Positions 46,301 through 59,300 of a stretch of 64,000 nt of DNA are shown here, piece after piece. The notes under the pieces are model-generated. The model did not search any database, was not told where the DNA came from, and saw nothing but the letters and a program-made list of their open reading frames with translations. The number at the start of each line of letters is the position of its first letter. Position 1 is the stretch's first letter. The translations under genes and the position numbers were made by a program. The stretch comes from Burhinus oedicnemus (Eukaryota > Chordata > Aves > Charadriiformes > Burhinidae): assembly GCA_008921705.1 (NCBI GenBank), contig VFFE01007255.1, forward strand, positions 4,136,371-4,200,370, written 5' to 3'.

Positions 46301-49300
46301 CAGGTCTGGCAGGAAAGCTCCGCATCCCACTGGCAGGGGCCCGTGCTGCTGCCAAGGCTGTGACGAGGGGTAGCCCATCATCGCATCCCGCTCCACCGCC
46401 CTGCGGGACGGCAGAGCTCCTGTCCCAGCCCTGCGGCAGCCTGCACAGTCACCAATTAAAGCCAGGCTAATTAGACACCCTCTCCCCTCTGGCATGCGGA
46501 AGGCAGACAGAAGGTATTAGAAGGGGAGATGCTGACTTCTGAAATTTAAAGAGGGTCCCTGCTGGGAACTGGGTGGTTTGTGCTTCTGCTGCCTGACATG
46601 TCCAGGGGTTCTGGGAGCCCTGGGAAGGCACCGATGGGGGTGGGGGCACAGGGGAAAGGCACCAGGAGCTTTGCAGAAGAGGCAGGTGACATCCCCTTCG
46701 CACCTTTGCTATCCAGGTGACAGCACAGCACGCTGTCCTCAACAGGCAGGGTTTGCATGACTTTCCCTGGCCAGGATGAGCTGGGCACCTCTGAGTGTGA
46801 GGTCCCTCCTTGCCGGGTCACCTCCAGAGCTGTCCCCTCTCTCCCCACTGTCACCCACTTGACCCTGCTCTGTCTGAAGCCACCAGCTGCAGTTAACCCT
46901 TGGCAAACCAGCCAAGCTGCCATGCCCAGCAGAGAGCCTGGCACTGCCCGCTCACTCTCCCCACCTCCAGAGCGTCCCGGCCACGAGGGCATCCCAGCAG
47001 TGGCTCTGGACCACCACTGAAAACCCTGCCCTGTTGCTGCCATCTGCCATTTCCAGGACAGAAATACTCATTACAAAATTGGAGTTTTCTGACTATTTCT
47101 CAGAAGAACCAGTCTCGGCAGCCCCAGCAACGCTGCGGTTCCCACCCAACAGCTTTTCATTAGGGGATCGCTTTGACAGCCCTGCCTCATCCGTTAACAA
47201 GCTGGGGATGGGGATGAGAACAGACAGCGACACACTAATTAACTTTTTTTCAGTGACGGGAGCCAGCAGAGACAAGGGGAACCACTACCAGCAGTTAATG
47301 GAAGCAGGGGCTCCTGGGCTCCTTTCCCTGCTCTGCCACTGCTTCACTTTATAGCCGTGGGCACGATGCTGCAACGGTCCGTTCCTCCCAGAGAGGAGCA
47401 GGGAAGCCTGGACCCACACTGATTTTAGCAGCCGGTTGCACATCGCAGGCTGCCCTGGCAGGAGGTGGGAGCAGGAGGGAGGCTGAGCCACGCAGCTGCC
47501 CCAGCGCAGGGTGCGCAGCTGATACTGGTTTGCAAGGGCAAGGAGAAGGGAAGGAAGGAGGCAGCGGGGTGCACAGCTCCAGCCAGCCATTAAACACGCC
47601 AAGGCTGCTCTCCCCGAGCGGGTTCATCCATCAGCATTTTGGTTGAGTGGTTAACGGCTGCAGTGAATCGGAACCAGCCTGGTGCGGTACGTGCTGAGCA
47701 AATTGGAGGGGGGAAAAAAAAGAAACCTGAAAGAAAGCTTTCCGAGTGCCGAGCACAGCCTTCCGCTTGCTCATGTACCGAGTCAGCCAAGAAGCCCGGA
47801 GCACACAGCAGCCCCGACACTGCCGGGAGCCCGCAGCCGAGTGGACGGCACCTTGGGAGCCTCATCTGCTGAGTCACATCAGGGGACCGCAGCCCTCAAC
47901 CGAGCCAAGACGGGTTTGATAGGGCACGTTTCCATCAGCAGCCGCCTGCAAAGCACTCGCTGCTCTGCCCAAGGCCAGTCCCATCCCTGCCTGTAACATC
48001 TGCGGGGCTTTGGCCTAAGCTGGAGGAGGAGGATGAAGCGACTTTGAGGATATTTGCAGGGAGCATCTCGCAAAAACGGGGAACCAAGGGGAGAATCCAC
48101 AGAGTTGTGGATGGTTTCCCCCACTCTGCCTGCGAGATGGGCCCCTGGATCAGCAGCCGGGGCACTGCTCCCTGCTCACATGGGTGCGGTGCCTGCTGGA
48201 AACGCACGTACTCCCTCCGCCGTGCCACCCAGCACCACGGGACTGCCAGTCTCGGTCAGGCAGCCTGCGCCGAGCAGTCCTGGCAGCCGCGAGATCACGC
48301 GCGGGCCAGCGCTCCCAAACACTTACTCAGCAGTGAGAAGCATCCCTCCCCCTTCCCGCTGCATTCCGCCACCACCCAGGTCGCAGACATCGCCTGCTCC
48401 TCGTCCTTCCCAAAAAGATGCTGCTCAGGTCCAGGGCTACTTGCCCTGCCTTGCTTCTCCAGCGAGGTAACCATTTCCCAGGAGGAAAAATTGGCCAGGA
48501 CCCTACTTAGCTCCAGTGTCCCCTTTGCTTTGCCATGAGAGGGACCGAGGGCAGCGCAGGAGAGACCCCAGTCCCACAGGGCCCAGCCAGGCGTCTGGAG
48601 AACCTTGTGCCTTGAGTACCGGCTGGCCTCCAGGCACACAAAACCCTGTTACCACACCTGTGCTGAGTGGGGATAAAGGAGCTGAGCCCATCTCTGAAGG
48701 CGATGAGCACTGCAGCAGTGGCTGTTCAGGAAAATCTGGACTGAAGAGCAGCCAGAAGGGAGGGGAGACATTCCCGAGAAGACTCAAGCTAGCGAGACAG
48801 CAGAGGAACCCATGAGCTCTGGCAGCACTGGATGTGGCCATCTGTCCCGATGGAGTGCTGCACTTCATCAGAGAGCGCTGGGTATGGCCCAGGCCCCACA
48901 GCAGCTCTGGCTGGGTGGCCAGCTTTGCTGCTGAGCTAGCCCAGCTGGGACCTAGCCAGCTAACAGCAGCCCGGGGGCTCTTCAGCTTGACAAGGAGCCT
49001 GGTGCTCGAAGGCACCAATAAATCACACGGCAGAGGGAGAGATGTGGCTTCCAGGGTGCTGGGCTGAAGGAGGGAGCTGCTTGAGAGCCGAACCCATGGC
49101 CAAGGGGTGCCGAGAAGGGGAGAGGGAGGGCTCCGAGGCTCAGAAACGACAAGGGGAGGTGGGGAGGAGCACAGGGAGGCAGACTCGCATCCCAGCCCTG
49201 AGAGTGGGTCAGAGCATCACTGTACGGATGGGGGCGTGCAACCCCCTGGGACCTGCCCGAGGCCATCCAGTGAGTCAGTGGCGATGCTTTCCAAGGCGAG

Positions 49301-50262
49301 GGCTGCCTGCGCACTGCCCGGCAGCCTGGATACAGTCGCTGAGGATTACAAATGCTGCTAATAATAGCCAGCAGGCGCCTGGGCCCCAGGCCTGCGCTCC
49401 CCAGCCGAAACGTGCTGCCTGCATACGGACGACGCATCGCTCCTGGATTTCTGAGCCACCCCATTACTCACATCCCCCCACTGGGACAAGGGGCCAACCT
49501 GGGCAAAAGCCACCAACGCCATGAAGTTCAGGCATCTCAGGTTGTCACCGAGTCCCATCCGAGCCAGGCAAGAGCAGAGCAAGCTCTTTCCACGGAGGCT
49601 GGGTCGCCCTTTTATTTTTAAACAAGATCCGGTGCCGGAGGAGGATTTACGGGGTTTTTATAGGCATCGCTCCCCCCTCCAGCCCCCCCAGTTCAGCCAG
49701 GGGTCAGCCCTTAGGACCAGCGTCCTGCTGGGGTTGGGGAGGGAGGGGGAAGCCAGGGGGAAGCCAGTCCCTTCCTCTGGGGCAGCCAAGGACAGCCGGC
49801 CGGGGACAGCGTAAGGGAACCCCGCGCTGGCAAGGGGACAGTTTGCGACAACCCACAGAAAGAGGATGCAGACGGGAAGAATAAACACGCACACCCCCCC
49901 CGTACCTGGATTAGCTCTTGGGAGAAGGAAAAGTCTCCCAGGGGCTGGACGTGCAGACAGGAGAGACTCACAGTGACGCACACTTCTCTTCCCGTAAATC
50001 TTCACTATCTTGATTATTTTTAAGAGTACACCTTGGGGGGGCGGTGATGGAAGGGAGCCCCAAACACCCCACCGCTGCTGCCGCCCTCAGGAACGACGGG
50101 CTTGTCCCCACCCAAGGGCAAACCCCGGCTTTTGTCGGAACCTCCCTTGTTTTAGAGGAAAACCCGGGCGCTGCGCTCCTGCCCTGCCACCCGCGGGCAC
50201 CAGCCCCTGCCGCGGGGACGGACGCAGTCGGGAAGGGACACTGCGGGGGGGGGGGGGGGGTC
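40368..50262 (-). other. MXRA7: Probable MXRA7 intron 1, GC-rich
   Basis: No exon is recognised. The stretch is conspicuously GC-rich and produces dense overlapping frames on both strands, none with family motifs. A 15-A run sits at 45303-45317. I searched minus-strand frames for the hydrophobic N-terminal anchor expected of MXRA7 and did not find it. Confidence 0.55.
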
Positions 50263-50310
50263 NNNNNNNNNNNNNNNNNNNNCCCGCCCCCACCCCCCCC
50301 CCCCCTTCCC
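50240..50310. other. Assembly gap (20 N) between poly-G and poly-C
   Basis: A run of about 16 G, then TC, 20 N (50263-50282), then CCCGCCCCCACCCCCCCCCC. It lies in a CpG-rich patch (about 50050-50470) with GC-box-like CCCCGCCCCGCCC at 50360-50370. The gap and its homopolymers make all frames across it unreliable. It is the best candidate position for the missing MXRA7 first exon and promoter. Confidence 0.85.
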
Positions 50311-53300
50311 CGGCCTCGGCACCCCCCTCCCGCACAGAGCCGGTAGCCAGAGCGATCCCCCCCCGCCCCGCCCGTCGGGGACGCACACAGGCACCCACGG
50401 GTGGGATTTGGGCAAGGGGGACCGGGCGAGGAAGGCTGGGCTGCAAGCAGCTCGGCTCTGCCTGATGCGAGCGTCCGGCTCGGGACAGGAGGATCTTTCA
50501 TGAGACACTGCCCTGTATCCAAAAATTCATTCCCAGACCATTCTGCACAGTCGCTTGCATCATTCATAACTGTTTGACTTGGAAAGGTCTCTGTTTCCTG
50601 GGATGCTCACTGTGGGCAGACAGGCACCCACAGCTCGGTGAGCTCAGTGGGATTGCAGGGAGCTCTGTGCAGGTTGGGGTGTCAGCCGGCCTCCAGGTAG
50701 CGCTTAACGAGCATTTGCACCGTGTTAGTCCTTGGCTGGGTAGCGGAGGAGCTGGCAGGGCGAGGGAAGGCTGTCCTGACTCTCCTCGGCAATGCATCTA
50801 CGCCAAGCGTCGCTCCACCCTCCCCAGGAGCTGCGGGCCGGTATCGCTGGCATAAACTGCTGTCGCACCCACCAGGTGAGCGGGTGCTGAGTACCTGGGC
50901 TGTGAGAGCCTCCCCCCCCCCCCAAGCACCTCACTGCTTGGGTGTCTGAAAAACAGGAGGCTCAAAAAAATGGGATGTGCCCAAAAGCCATCACAAGCTG
51001 GCAAGGAGACTGGCCAAGGGGTTGTCAGGTCCTTCCAGACGCTGCCACCAAGGATTTCCTGCCTCTTGAGGCTGCTGGGAGGATTAGCCAACCTTTTACG
51101 AAGCAGGCTGAAATTAGAAGGCCTAAGCTATTCCTGCCAGGGTAAAACCAGCACGGAGCTCTCTCCCAGCTGTGTGCGAGGGGAGCAGACATGGGAATCC
51201 GCCCCCAAAGTTTCCTCCAGGGAAAAGGCTTTGGAGATATCTCCAGGAACAGAGATTTTTATTGACTGGCTAAAAACAAAACACGAACAAAGATGGGATT
51301 AAATCCCTAGGGTGGGAGGAAGGAAGTGAAGCCATGATCCTCACTGCAGTTTGTCTTTATTGGTAATCCTATCAGGCGGTCAATCGTTAGCGTATGGATA
51401 ATTGTATTCTTAGTAACAACCAACCATGGTACTTATCTTCCCTTCTCTGCATAGCTTTGTGTTTCCTGGGCCCCGATCATCAGAGCTGCTCGAGAGCTCA
51501 GCCAAAACATCCAGAGATGGTAGCGTTACAGCGCTGTCTGGTTCAGCATCTTTTTGGATGTATATTTGGTCCCTTCTTCTCCCTCCCTGCCCAAATCCAT
51601 TCTTTAACTTGGTGAGACTACTGGCTTCCAGAAGTTTGACTTGCTAGATGGAAGTAGTGGAGAAGCACAAGGGCTGTGACAGCCAGGACTGCTCCGTTGG
51701 ATCAATACAAAGGGGTATAAATAGGTCTGGAGTACAGCGAGACTGAAATTCTCTCTCTACCCTTCCAGGGTAGCCTCAGCCAAAGGGTTTCCAGCAGAGC
51801 CAGTCCGGCAGGACAGGGTGATCGCAGATGGGAGCCCGGCACAGCCTTGGGTATGCGATACATCACTGTGTGTTTGGGGAGGCAGTTTGGGAATCAGCAG
51901 TTAATCAGGTTTGTTTGTATTTCTTCTGGTTTTTAAGTAACCTTGGAGCTGAGCTGACCACCTGCAGTAGCCACGAAGGCATCATGCCGAATCCAGTGCA
52001 TCACTTGCCTTCTGAGACTTCTCCTGAGCCCTGGAAATTAGAGACAGAACCAGGGTGGGGAAGCTCACGGGACCGGGTCTTTGCTCCTGCGCTCACACGG
52101 ACTGTCAGTTCTGGGGACAAAGAGGAATTTTGGGCAAGACTGCCAGAAACTGGCCACTGTGGCCTGCTAGTAGGGTGACTTGGGGTGTTTTGGCCTTACA
52201 TACACATTTGCAGCAGTCACAGTGCTCTCGATTACTGCTGACAGCCAGGACATCTCCTGCTCGTTTCCCCTGGCACCGTGCATTTTCCATGGCTCTCGGT
52301 TGGAAGCCTGTTAGAGGGTGTTTGCCTGCGCAGGAATGCAGTGGCACGTGGCTCGCATTAACCCAGGGCAGAGACTGAGCACTTCAGTGAGTACCCTCCC
52401 AAACAGGATTTATCACCACCTTAAAATATGAGGTGCTGGCCCTCACACTTCTTCTGAGATCGGGATCATGGATGGGGAAACCAAACAGGAGCTACAGCCA
52501 GAGGTTAGTGGCTTCTGCCTTTGGACCTGGAGTGGTTCACTATCAGGTTTCTGGAACCTGCTTGCACTTGTAGGAGTTGTGAGAACTGCAGGGCTCAGAC
52601 ATCTCTGAAAAACAACACTCCGGGTCTTGAGAGCAACAGCCAGGAGCATCAAGGACACATCTGCAAGACCAACTGCTCTAACCGAGCTACCTTCACACAG
52701 CAACGAGGTGGCAGAACCAGCAACAGGACTCAGCTCCCCACCTCCAGACCTGGGGTGAGACTCTCCTGCAGAACGTGATCCGATGGCGATGATCCCCCAA
52801 GCAGAAACCAGGCCCAGCAGGTCCCGTGTGACATCCTCCTGTCCCCTCCATGGCTCTCCAGAGGCAACTGGATGGACTAAACTTGCCCTGACGTAGCAAG
52901 GCTCCCACCGGGAGGGACAAAGAGTATCTGCACGGTTCCCCCATCAATTTACAAGGCAAGATTAACGCCTCTGGCTCCCGCCACGCAGCCGCATGCTCCG
53001 GGATGGATTCACACTCCAGGTCGGCCAGGCAGGCTCCCAGCCAGACATCTCTGCCCGGCTCTTGCCCGCCAGCTCTGGGAGAGACGAGCTGTCGCAGCCT
53101 CTGCACAGAGACCCCTGGCAAGAGCCGGGGGGGGGCAATTCCTTCCCGCCCGGGGGTGCCAGCCTTGCCCTGGGCAACCGAATGAGCACGCTGCCCTCTC
53201 TCGGGAGCGGAGCAGCTCTGCACCGGCTGCGGCCAGGGAAGGGGCTGGCTGGGAAAGAGCTGGCCGAGAGAGCCCTTCCCCGCACAAAAGCTGCTTGTAC

Positions 53301-56300
53301 AGGGCTGTCAGCTCCAGGCCGCAGCGGGGGGAGCGCAGGGCTGGCGAACAGCTGAAGGGCTTTACCAACAAAGGCTGGATTCAGGGGAGCTGCGGTGACA
53401 ACTGCTCCGGGAAGCATCCCCCGCCACGGAAAATGCTGCGCTGCAAATCTGCCTGCAAGAGGGATTTAGCTCGCTTGGCTCCCTGCAGCTCAGGCGCTGT
53501 GGTCGTAGGCCAGTACCGCTGCCAGTCTCCCGGGAATAACATGCTGAACAGCAGGGAGAGCTTTCTGTAGGCACAAAAAAAAGACCCCATTTACCAGCTT
53601 GCATGCTCTTACTCTCCCCCAGCACGTGAACTGTGCAGGCAGTGGCTGTACCAAGGTCCTCTGCTTACGCAGGTAGTGTCCCTCCCACCCAAAGGGCTGA
53701 AGTAAGCCGAATTTCGACACCCCTCTCCTCCACAGCTCTGACCCAAGCCCAGGCCTACAAGACCCCGTGAAGCGAGGTGAGCAGATACATGCTGGTTTTT
53801 AGCAGGGGAAGCAGCAGCTGCTGGTTTGCACAGACCTTAGTAACTTCACACAGCGCCTGTTCCAGACAGACGGTTCTGTTCCCAGGTCCTCCAAGAACCC
53901 ATTTCCCCTCAAATAAAGCTTAACACAGACCGGTCCTATAACTGGTCCAAACTCGGATCATTTCTGCAGCCCTGGTCATGCTCCCAGTCACCGATACCAC
54001 TTACTCCTTGCCAAGAACAGCAATGTCCTCTCTGCTTTGATGCCAGAAATGAGAAGCGATCTCAGGAAATGCCACTGTACTTACCCCATTCTTCAGCTGA
54101 CACAGGCTCAGAGGTCACTAACCTCCTCCGGCTGGCTGTTCTTCATTCGCTTTTTCACACCCGGCTCCGTGCTAGCTCCGATGCTGCAGTGATGCTCAGA
54201 GAGCTGGTTCCACTCACAAGTGGCAGAAGACTAACCACCACAAGAGTTCAGCTCACCAAGAGGTCTGAGCCAGCACAAGGGTGGGGGTGGCCATACCTCG
54301 CTCCCACTGAAAGGAATGATCCTACCACAGAGCGCTCTTGTGAGTGCTCGTTTCTGTACCTTCTCCCTAAGCTCCCTCTACTAGCCCCTCTGCTTGCTAG
54401 GCCTCTGGTCTCACCCAGTACAGCTGCTCTTCCATCATGTTAAAACTCATTTTCCAGTCTAATCCCTGAGCTCAGGCAGGCTTCGAGTTGTTGATGGTCT
54501 TCAAAGTTTTGAACCAGCTGTACAATTGGCCTTGCCCTTGAAGGCAACCAGATACAAGCTGATAGTCCTAACAGCGAACCAGCAGCTCATGGACACTGCC
54601 TGCCAGTCCACTCTGACTGGAGCAGAACAGCTGAGAAAAGACGCAGCCTTGAGTCTGAACAAGCCAGTGCTGCATCAGAAAAGCAATCCTTCTGAAATTC
54701 TCCTCCAGCCCTGGTGCGCCTTCCCTGCTAGCACAGCTGGACCAGCTGCTGCTCCTCCAGCTGCCCTGCTCCTCCTCCTCCGGCAGGCTGCACAGCCACG
54801 CGCTGCGGTGGCAGCCCGTTTCAGGTCCTTCTGTTGAACGAGAGGACACACGACGGTTACAGGCATCACACAGAGGTGGGAGCCGCCACCTCTCAAACCA
54901 GAAGGGACATGGAATGATTATTTCCTTTTGAACACAATTCCAGTCAGCTCTACCTGCCTCAGTTTACCCTTCTCCAGAAACAGAGGAGGTGCAGTCCCAC
55001 AGAGGAGTCTTTACATGCCTTGAAAAAAAGGTGAGATTCTACAAGCCTATTAGTTCAATCTCAAACCAGTCTTAAAACACGTAGCTACTTAGTGCCGTGG
55101 CTAACACTCAAGTAGGGATGCAGCCCTGTTCTCTTTGTGACTTGCTTTCTAACTGCTACAAAAGAAATACCAGTAGTTACTTGCTTTTACATCAAACTGG
55201 AGGAAAGGAGCAAGAACATCAGCAAGGGTGCAGCACAGACAATCCAACCACCACATTTCCACTCTGGTAACCTTGTCCCGTTGGCTCCCTGGTAGCAGTT
55301 AAAAAAAAAATCAGTATGCCATCCTCAGTGTTGAAATGAGGTATTAGGTTACAACTGTCACAAAAAGGAAGATAGGTAGATAAATCAGAGGAATAAAAAT
55401 AAATGAAGTCCAGACTGCAAGGCCACAGTGGCACTGAAGGAGGTACCAGCAATACCTGCAAATGAGGAAGAACAATGGGATTATGTTAAAGCTGGGAGCA
55501 CAAAAATTGCCTCTCTTGGGAATGAAAAGCAGAAGGAGGTAAGTTATAAAAGCATTTCTACAATGGCTCTACATTGCTTTCAGCCACCACAAGTCATACA
55601 ATTTTCTGGAATTGGGTCTTGTTAAATGCCGAGCACCAACGCGCCCAGAGCACCCACACGGGGAGCAGGGGCTCATTTGCTAATTGTGACTGCCTGGCTG
55701 CATGGAGCTAGACAGCATCTAGCAGAGGATGTGAACAGGGCACAGGCAGAGATCTTCTGAAGAGCAATTGGAAAGGAGGAATAAAAATAATTTGGTTTTA
55801 TAGGCGACAGTAAGCAAGAAAAGTGTTTACATCGGTGTTTGGGAAGGGAAGGACAGAGGTTTATGCAGAAATCAGCAAACTTGCTGGCTGCTGCCACAAA
55901 ACAATCTACTCTTCACGGTGTTTCATTCTTCAATATATCGATATAAATATTTCAAAAGCCTCCAGGCTGCTGTCCCGCACTCTCCTTCAGCTTGTTTACC
56001 TACAGTTACTGGTTTCAACAGAGCTCAATAACACAATACACAAGTTTTTCCAGCTTCCCAATCCTTGTCCCACTACACCACCAAATTCATTAAGAGGCAG
56101 CATCAGACACAGAGCGGCTCTTGCGCTGAACCCCCAGGCACAGGGGAAAGGTCTGTCAGCTCTCTGCTTGGAGTCTGGCCTTTCCACAGCAACTCTCTGC
56201 ACTGGGCACCTTACCTAGAAGCTAAACCGAAAGCCGTATGCGACACCTGGAAGATGAAACCCCCTCTCGCCAGTATGAGGTGGCAAGAGAAATACAAGAT

Positions 56301-59300
56301 AAGGCTTCTTGTAATACGGCCTGGGGAGGACAGGGAAGGCGCAAAAGCACACATTGCAGTCTGGTAACACAGCCACTGACACGAGCCTTATCCCAAAGCC
56401 ACCACAACCCCAGCAGCTTCCAAAACGCACCCCACCATACAGACGTACTAATCACATGCAAGAAAGAGCTAGAGAAAGTCCCCAAAGCACCCCCACAGCT
56501 GTTACCTGAACACCATTTAGCATGCTGTGGTGCTCTGGGAAACAGAGGTGTACATCTGTAGTTTTTTTCTTTTTGTTTTTTTTTCAGATCATGATATGAA
56601 AAAAAGTGACTAGCCAACAGGATAATGCAAAATAATTGATTTTATTTAAAATAAAAAGCAAAAACACAATCATCCAAACAAGACAATTAAGAACATCCCA
56701 GCTCTGCTGGATGGGGTGATAAAAGCAGCTAACGGCAGTGGCAGGGCTTGGAGCTGACAGTGTGAGTGTCAAACGAATCAGTAAGTTCTTTCCTTCCCCC
56801 CTTTGCAAGGGGGATGCCAAAAACCTCCCATCACAATGAGGCCACACAGGCATTTCAGATTTGATTCAGTCAACAGTCTTGCTTCCTGCCCCACGATGGC
56901 TGGGGATTCAGGGAGGAAAAGGGTCTATGTTAATTATGAAAGAGGTTGCTGTCTTTCTTCTAAGCATTTGGAGAGGCTTAATGTAACTGAGAAGACAAAC
57001 TGGAGCCAGCGTACCCGAGCTGGAAAGGGGAGGAAGGTATGCCCGTGCTTCCTTGGCATCACCTGCTCCCAGAGCACTTGTGCAGATAACAGGTGCCGAG
57101 ATCGGCACGCCTGCTGTTCATATCTACAGTTCTGACACGATATTTATTCATCTACTCCTGAACTGTCCTAGCAGACAAGCCTGCATTTGTTACCAGACTC
57201 AAAAGCACGGCTAGGGCTCACAAATCCCTTTACCTCTTGCCAGGGCAGGCAGGACAATGACACCGATATACACAGTACAATCAGGAAGATCACGGTCCAA
57301 ACCCAGCACGCAGCTCTCTAAGCTGTCCCTGGGGAACAAGGCAGCCCACAAAGTACCATGGGGCTGACAAAGCGCCGGTGGGGGCTGAGGCAGAGCAGTG
57401 AGAGAGCTTTGGGGCTCAAGGAAATGAGGGCCCCACCGGGTCTGGGTGCTGGACCACAGCAGCTTGCTACATCCAGGGGCTCTACAGTACAGAAAAGCAG
57501 TGGGGTTGGAACAAGAGACATGGATGCCCCAAGAAGCACAAGCCTGGAGAAGCGAGAGCACAAAACCCACTCTCCCCAGTCAGCCTCCCACAAGCACGGA
57601 TCTAGGCACAAGGGGAGCACAGTTTTTAACTTTATTCCCCATTCACCTGGCCTGGAACAAGGGCCTGGGAAGCACCAGCTCCCACCCTTCCTGTAAGGCC
57701 AGTGAAGCTGACTCCCTGATAACAGATAATTTATTCTCGTCCTATTTAAAAAAAAAAAAATCCCAATGTAGCAGGACCTTCTGTTTCGAGCAGGCCATGA
57801 AATGCTAACAGTTAAACTCTGGTAAAAACAAAAAGCCTTGTTCTGCTACAATTTATGTACCACACAGCAATTCTGGAAGGGCCACTGCAGAACACCACGT
57901 GGCCAAGAGTGCTGAACAACATCCCCAATGTTTTCTGCTACAAAAAGCTAACACCAGGTTAGGAAGTCTCAGGTTGCTTAGGATGTCTGGAACACTTTCT
58001 GTGGGAGGACGACTTCAAAGCATCTTACACAGTAAATACATCTCAACCTCACAACACCCCTGTGAGGTAGGTATTTTCCTCATCTAAACAAAGACAGAAG
58101 CTCACCAATTCAGCTGAGGCAAGAGCCTGTAAGCGGAAGAACCAGAGATCCCAGGAGTCCCGACTACCAGGTAGCCTAAACAGATACACCTTTGTTTCAC
58201 ATCAGAAAGTGCCTTGTGGAGGAGTCAGTATAGCATTGCTGGTATCACAATGCCTGTAGCCCATTTCAAACACACTGCTTTTCTGCAAGGGATGTCAAAC
58301 GAACATAGGCTTCAATCTGAAATTGTTTTACTTCACACCATGGAAGAGTTCATAGGCATGGAAGAATACTCTGCACTCTAGATCTTCCAACTGTGCTTCT
58401 GGTGCTTAGAGGTGTGGCTTTCACGGGACACAGCGATCAGATTTTCAGGCAGAGGTTAAGATTTTAAGACTGCAAAACTGAACTGTGCATGCCAAATGCA
58501 ATTGCAGGCTACAGCATAAGCTATCTTACTGTACGTACTAACAGTCAAGCCACCAAAGAGGGCAGCGGACAGTTCTCTAAGGGCTCCCCTCAAGGTGACA
58601 GAGCTGAGACTTCTGAGCCTTCGCCTCTCCAGGCCCCAACATTCTTCCACAAGCCGCAGCCTGCTCCGTCTGAGAAGACATACAGATTGTGCAGGCTCCC
58701 AGGCTGTTCAACCAGGCAGGAAAAAAAGGCAACCTTGGCCAGAAATGCCAGGAGTTTGAGAAGTTTTTTTTTAAAATGAAGCAATCTTGTGGAATAATAT
58801 GCAGCAGTCTACAGAGCAAGGGTGCTCACTTATGCCTGGCTATCACAGGAAATTCAGGAGTCCGGACAGCAAAGGAGTGTACCAATAAACCGTCCGTCTC
58901 CCCATTTTTTCCCCACCATGCTGCTCCTACACAAAGTGACTGGCACAGAAGACTCAGAAACAGAGATCCTGACAAACGTATTTAGGATTCCCTTGTACAA
59001 CAGGATATGGCCTGGTCTCCAAGATGGGAGTGTTTAAATAGAAAGAGACAAGGTTTTAAAAAAAAAAAATAAAAATCAGAAAACCCAGACAAGCAATGTT
59101 CTGGGTTCCATCAAACACAACAGGTGTAAGAAAGTCAGTTAAGGCTGCCAATCTGCTTTTTCATTCCACTACCAGTGCCCGGGCATTATTGCATGTTCAC
59201 TACAGGCATACTACTTCTGCTTTCAAGTTTCCTCTCTCAAAGAACGGCTGAAGTGAGATCTAATACCCACCTCCTAGGTCCCAGGAGAGCACCCAAGGAA

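Noticed and set aside
38876..49621. Dozens of overlapping 60-200-codon frames
   Set aside because: They occur on both strands in all frames, lack motifs and splice logic, and reflect scarce stop codons in GC-rich intronic DNA.
49968..50567. Frames across the 50.26-kb gap (up to 199 aa)
   Set aside because: They cross N residues and homopolymers, and have Pro/Gly-rich artefactual translation without the hydrophobic anchor expected of MXRA7 exon 1.
52960..53560. GC-rich patch as MXRA7 exon 1
   Set aside because: Minus-strand frames there have no start followed by a hydrophobic anchor and no fitting phase-0 donor that I could see.
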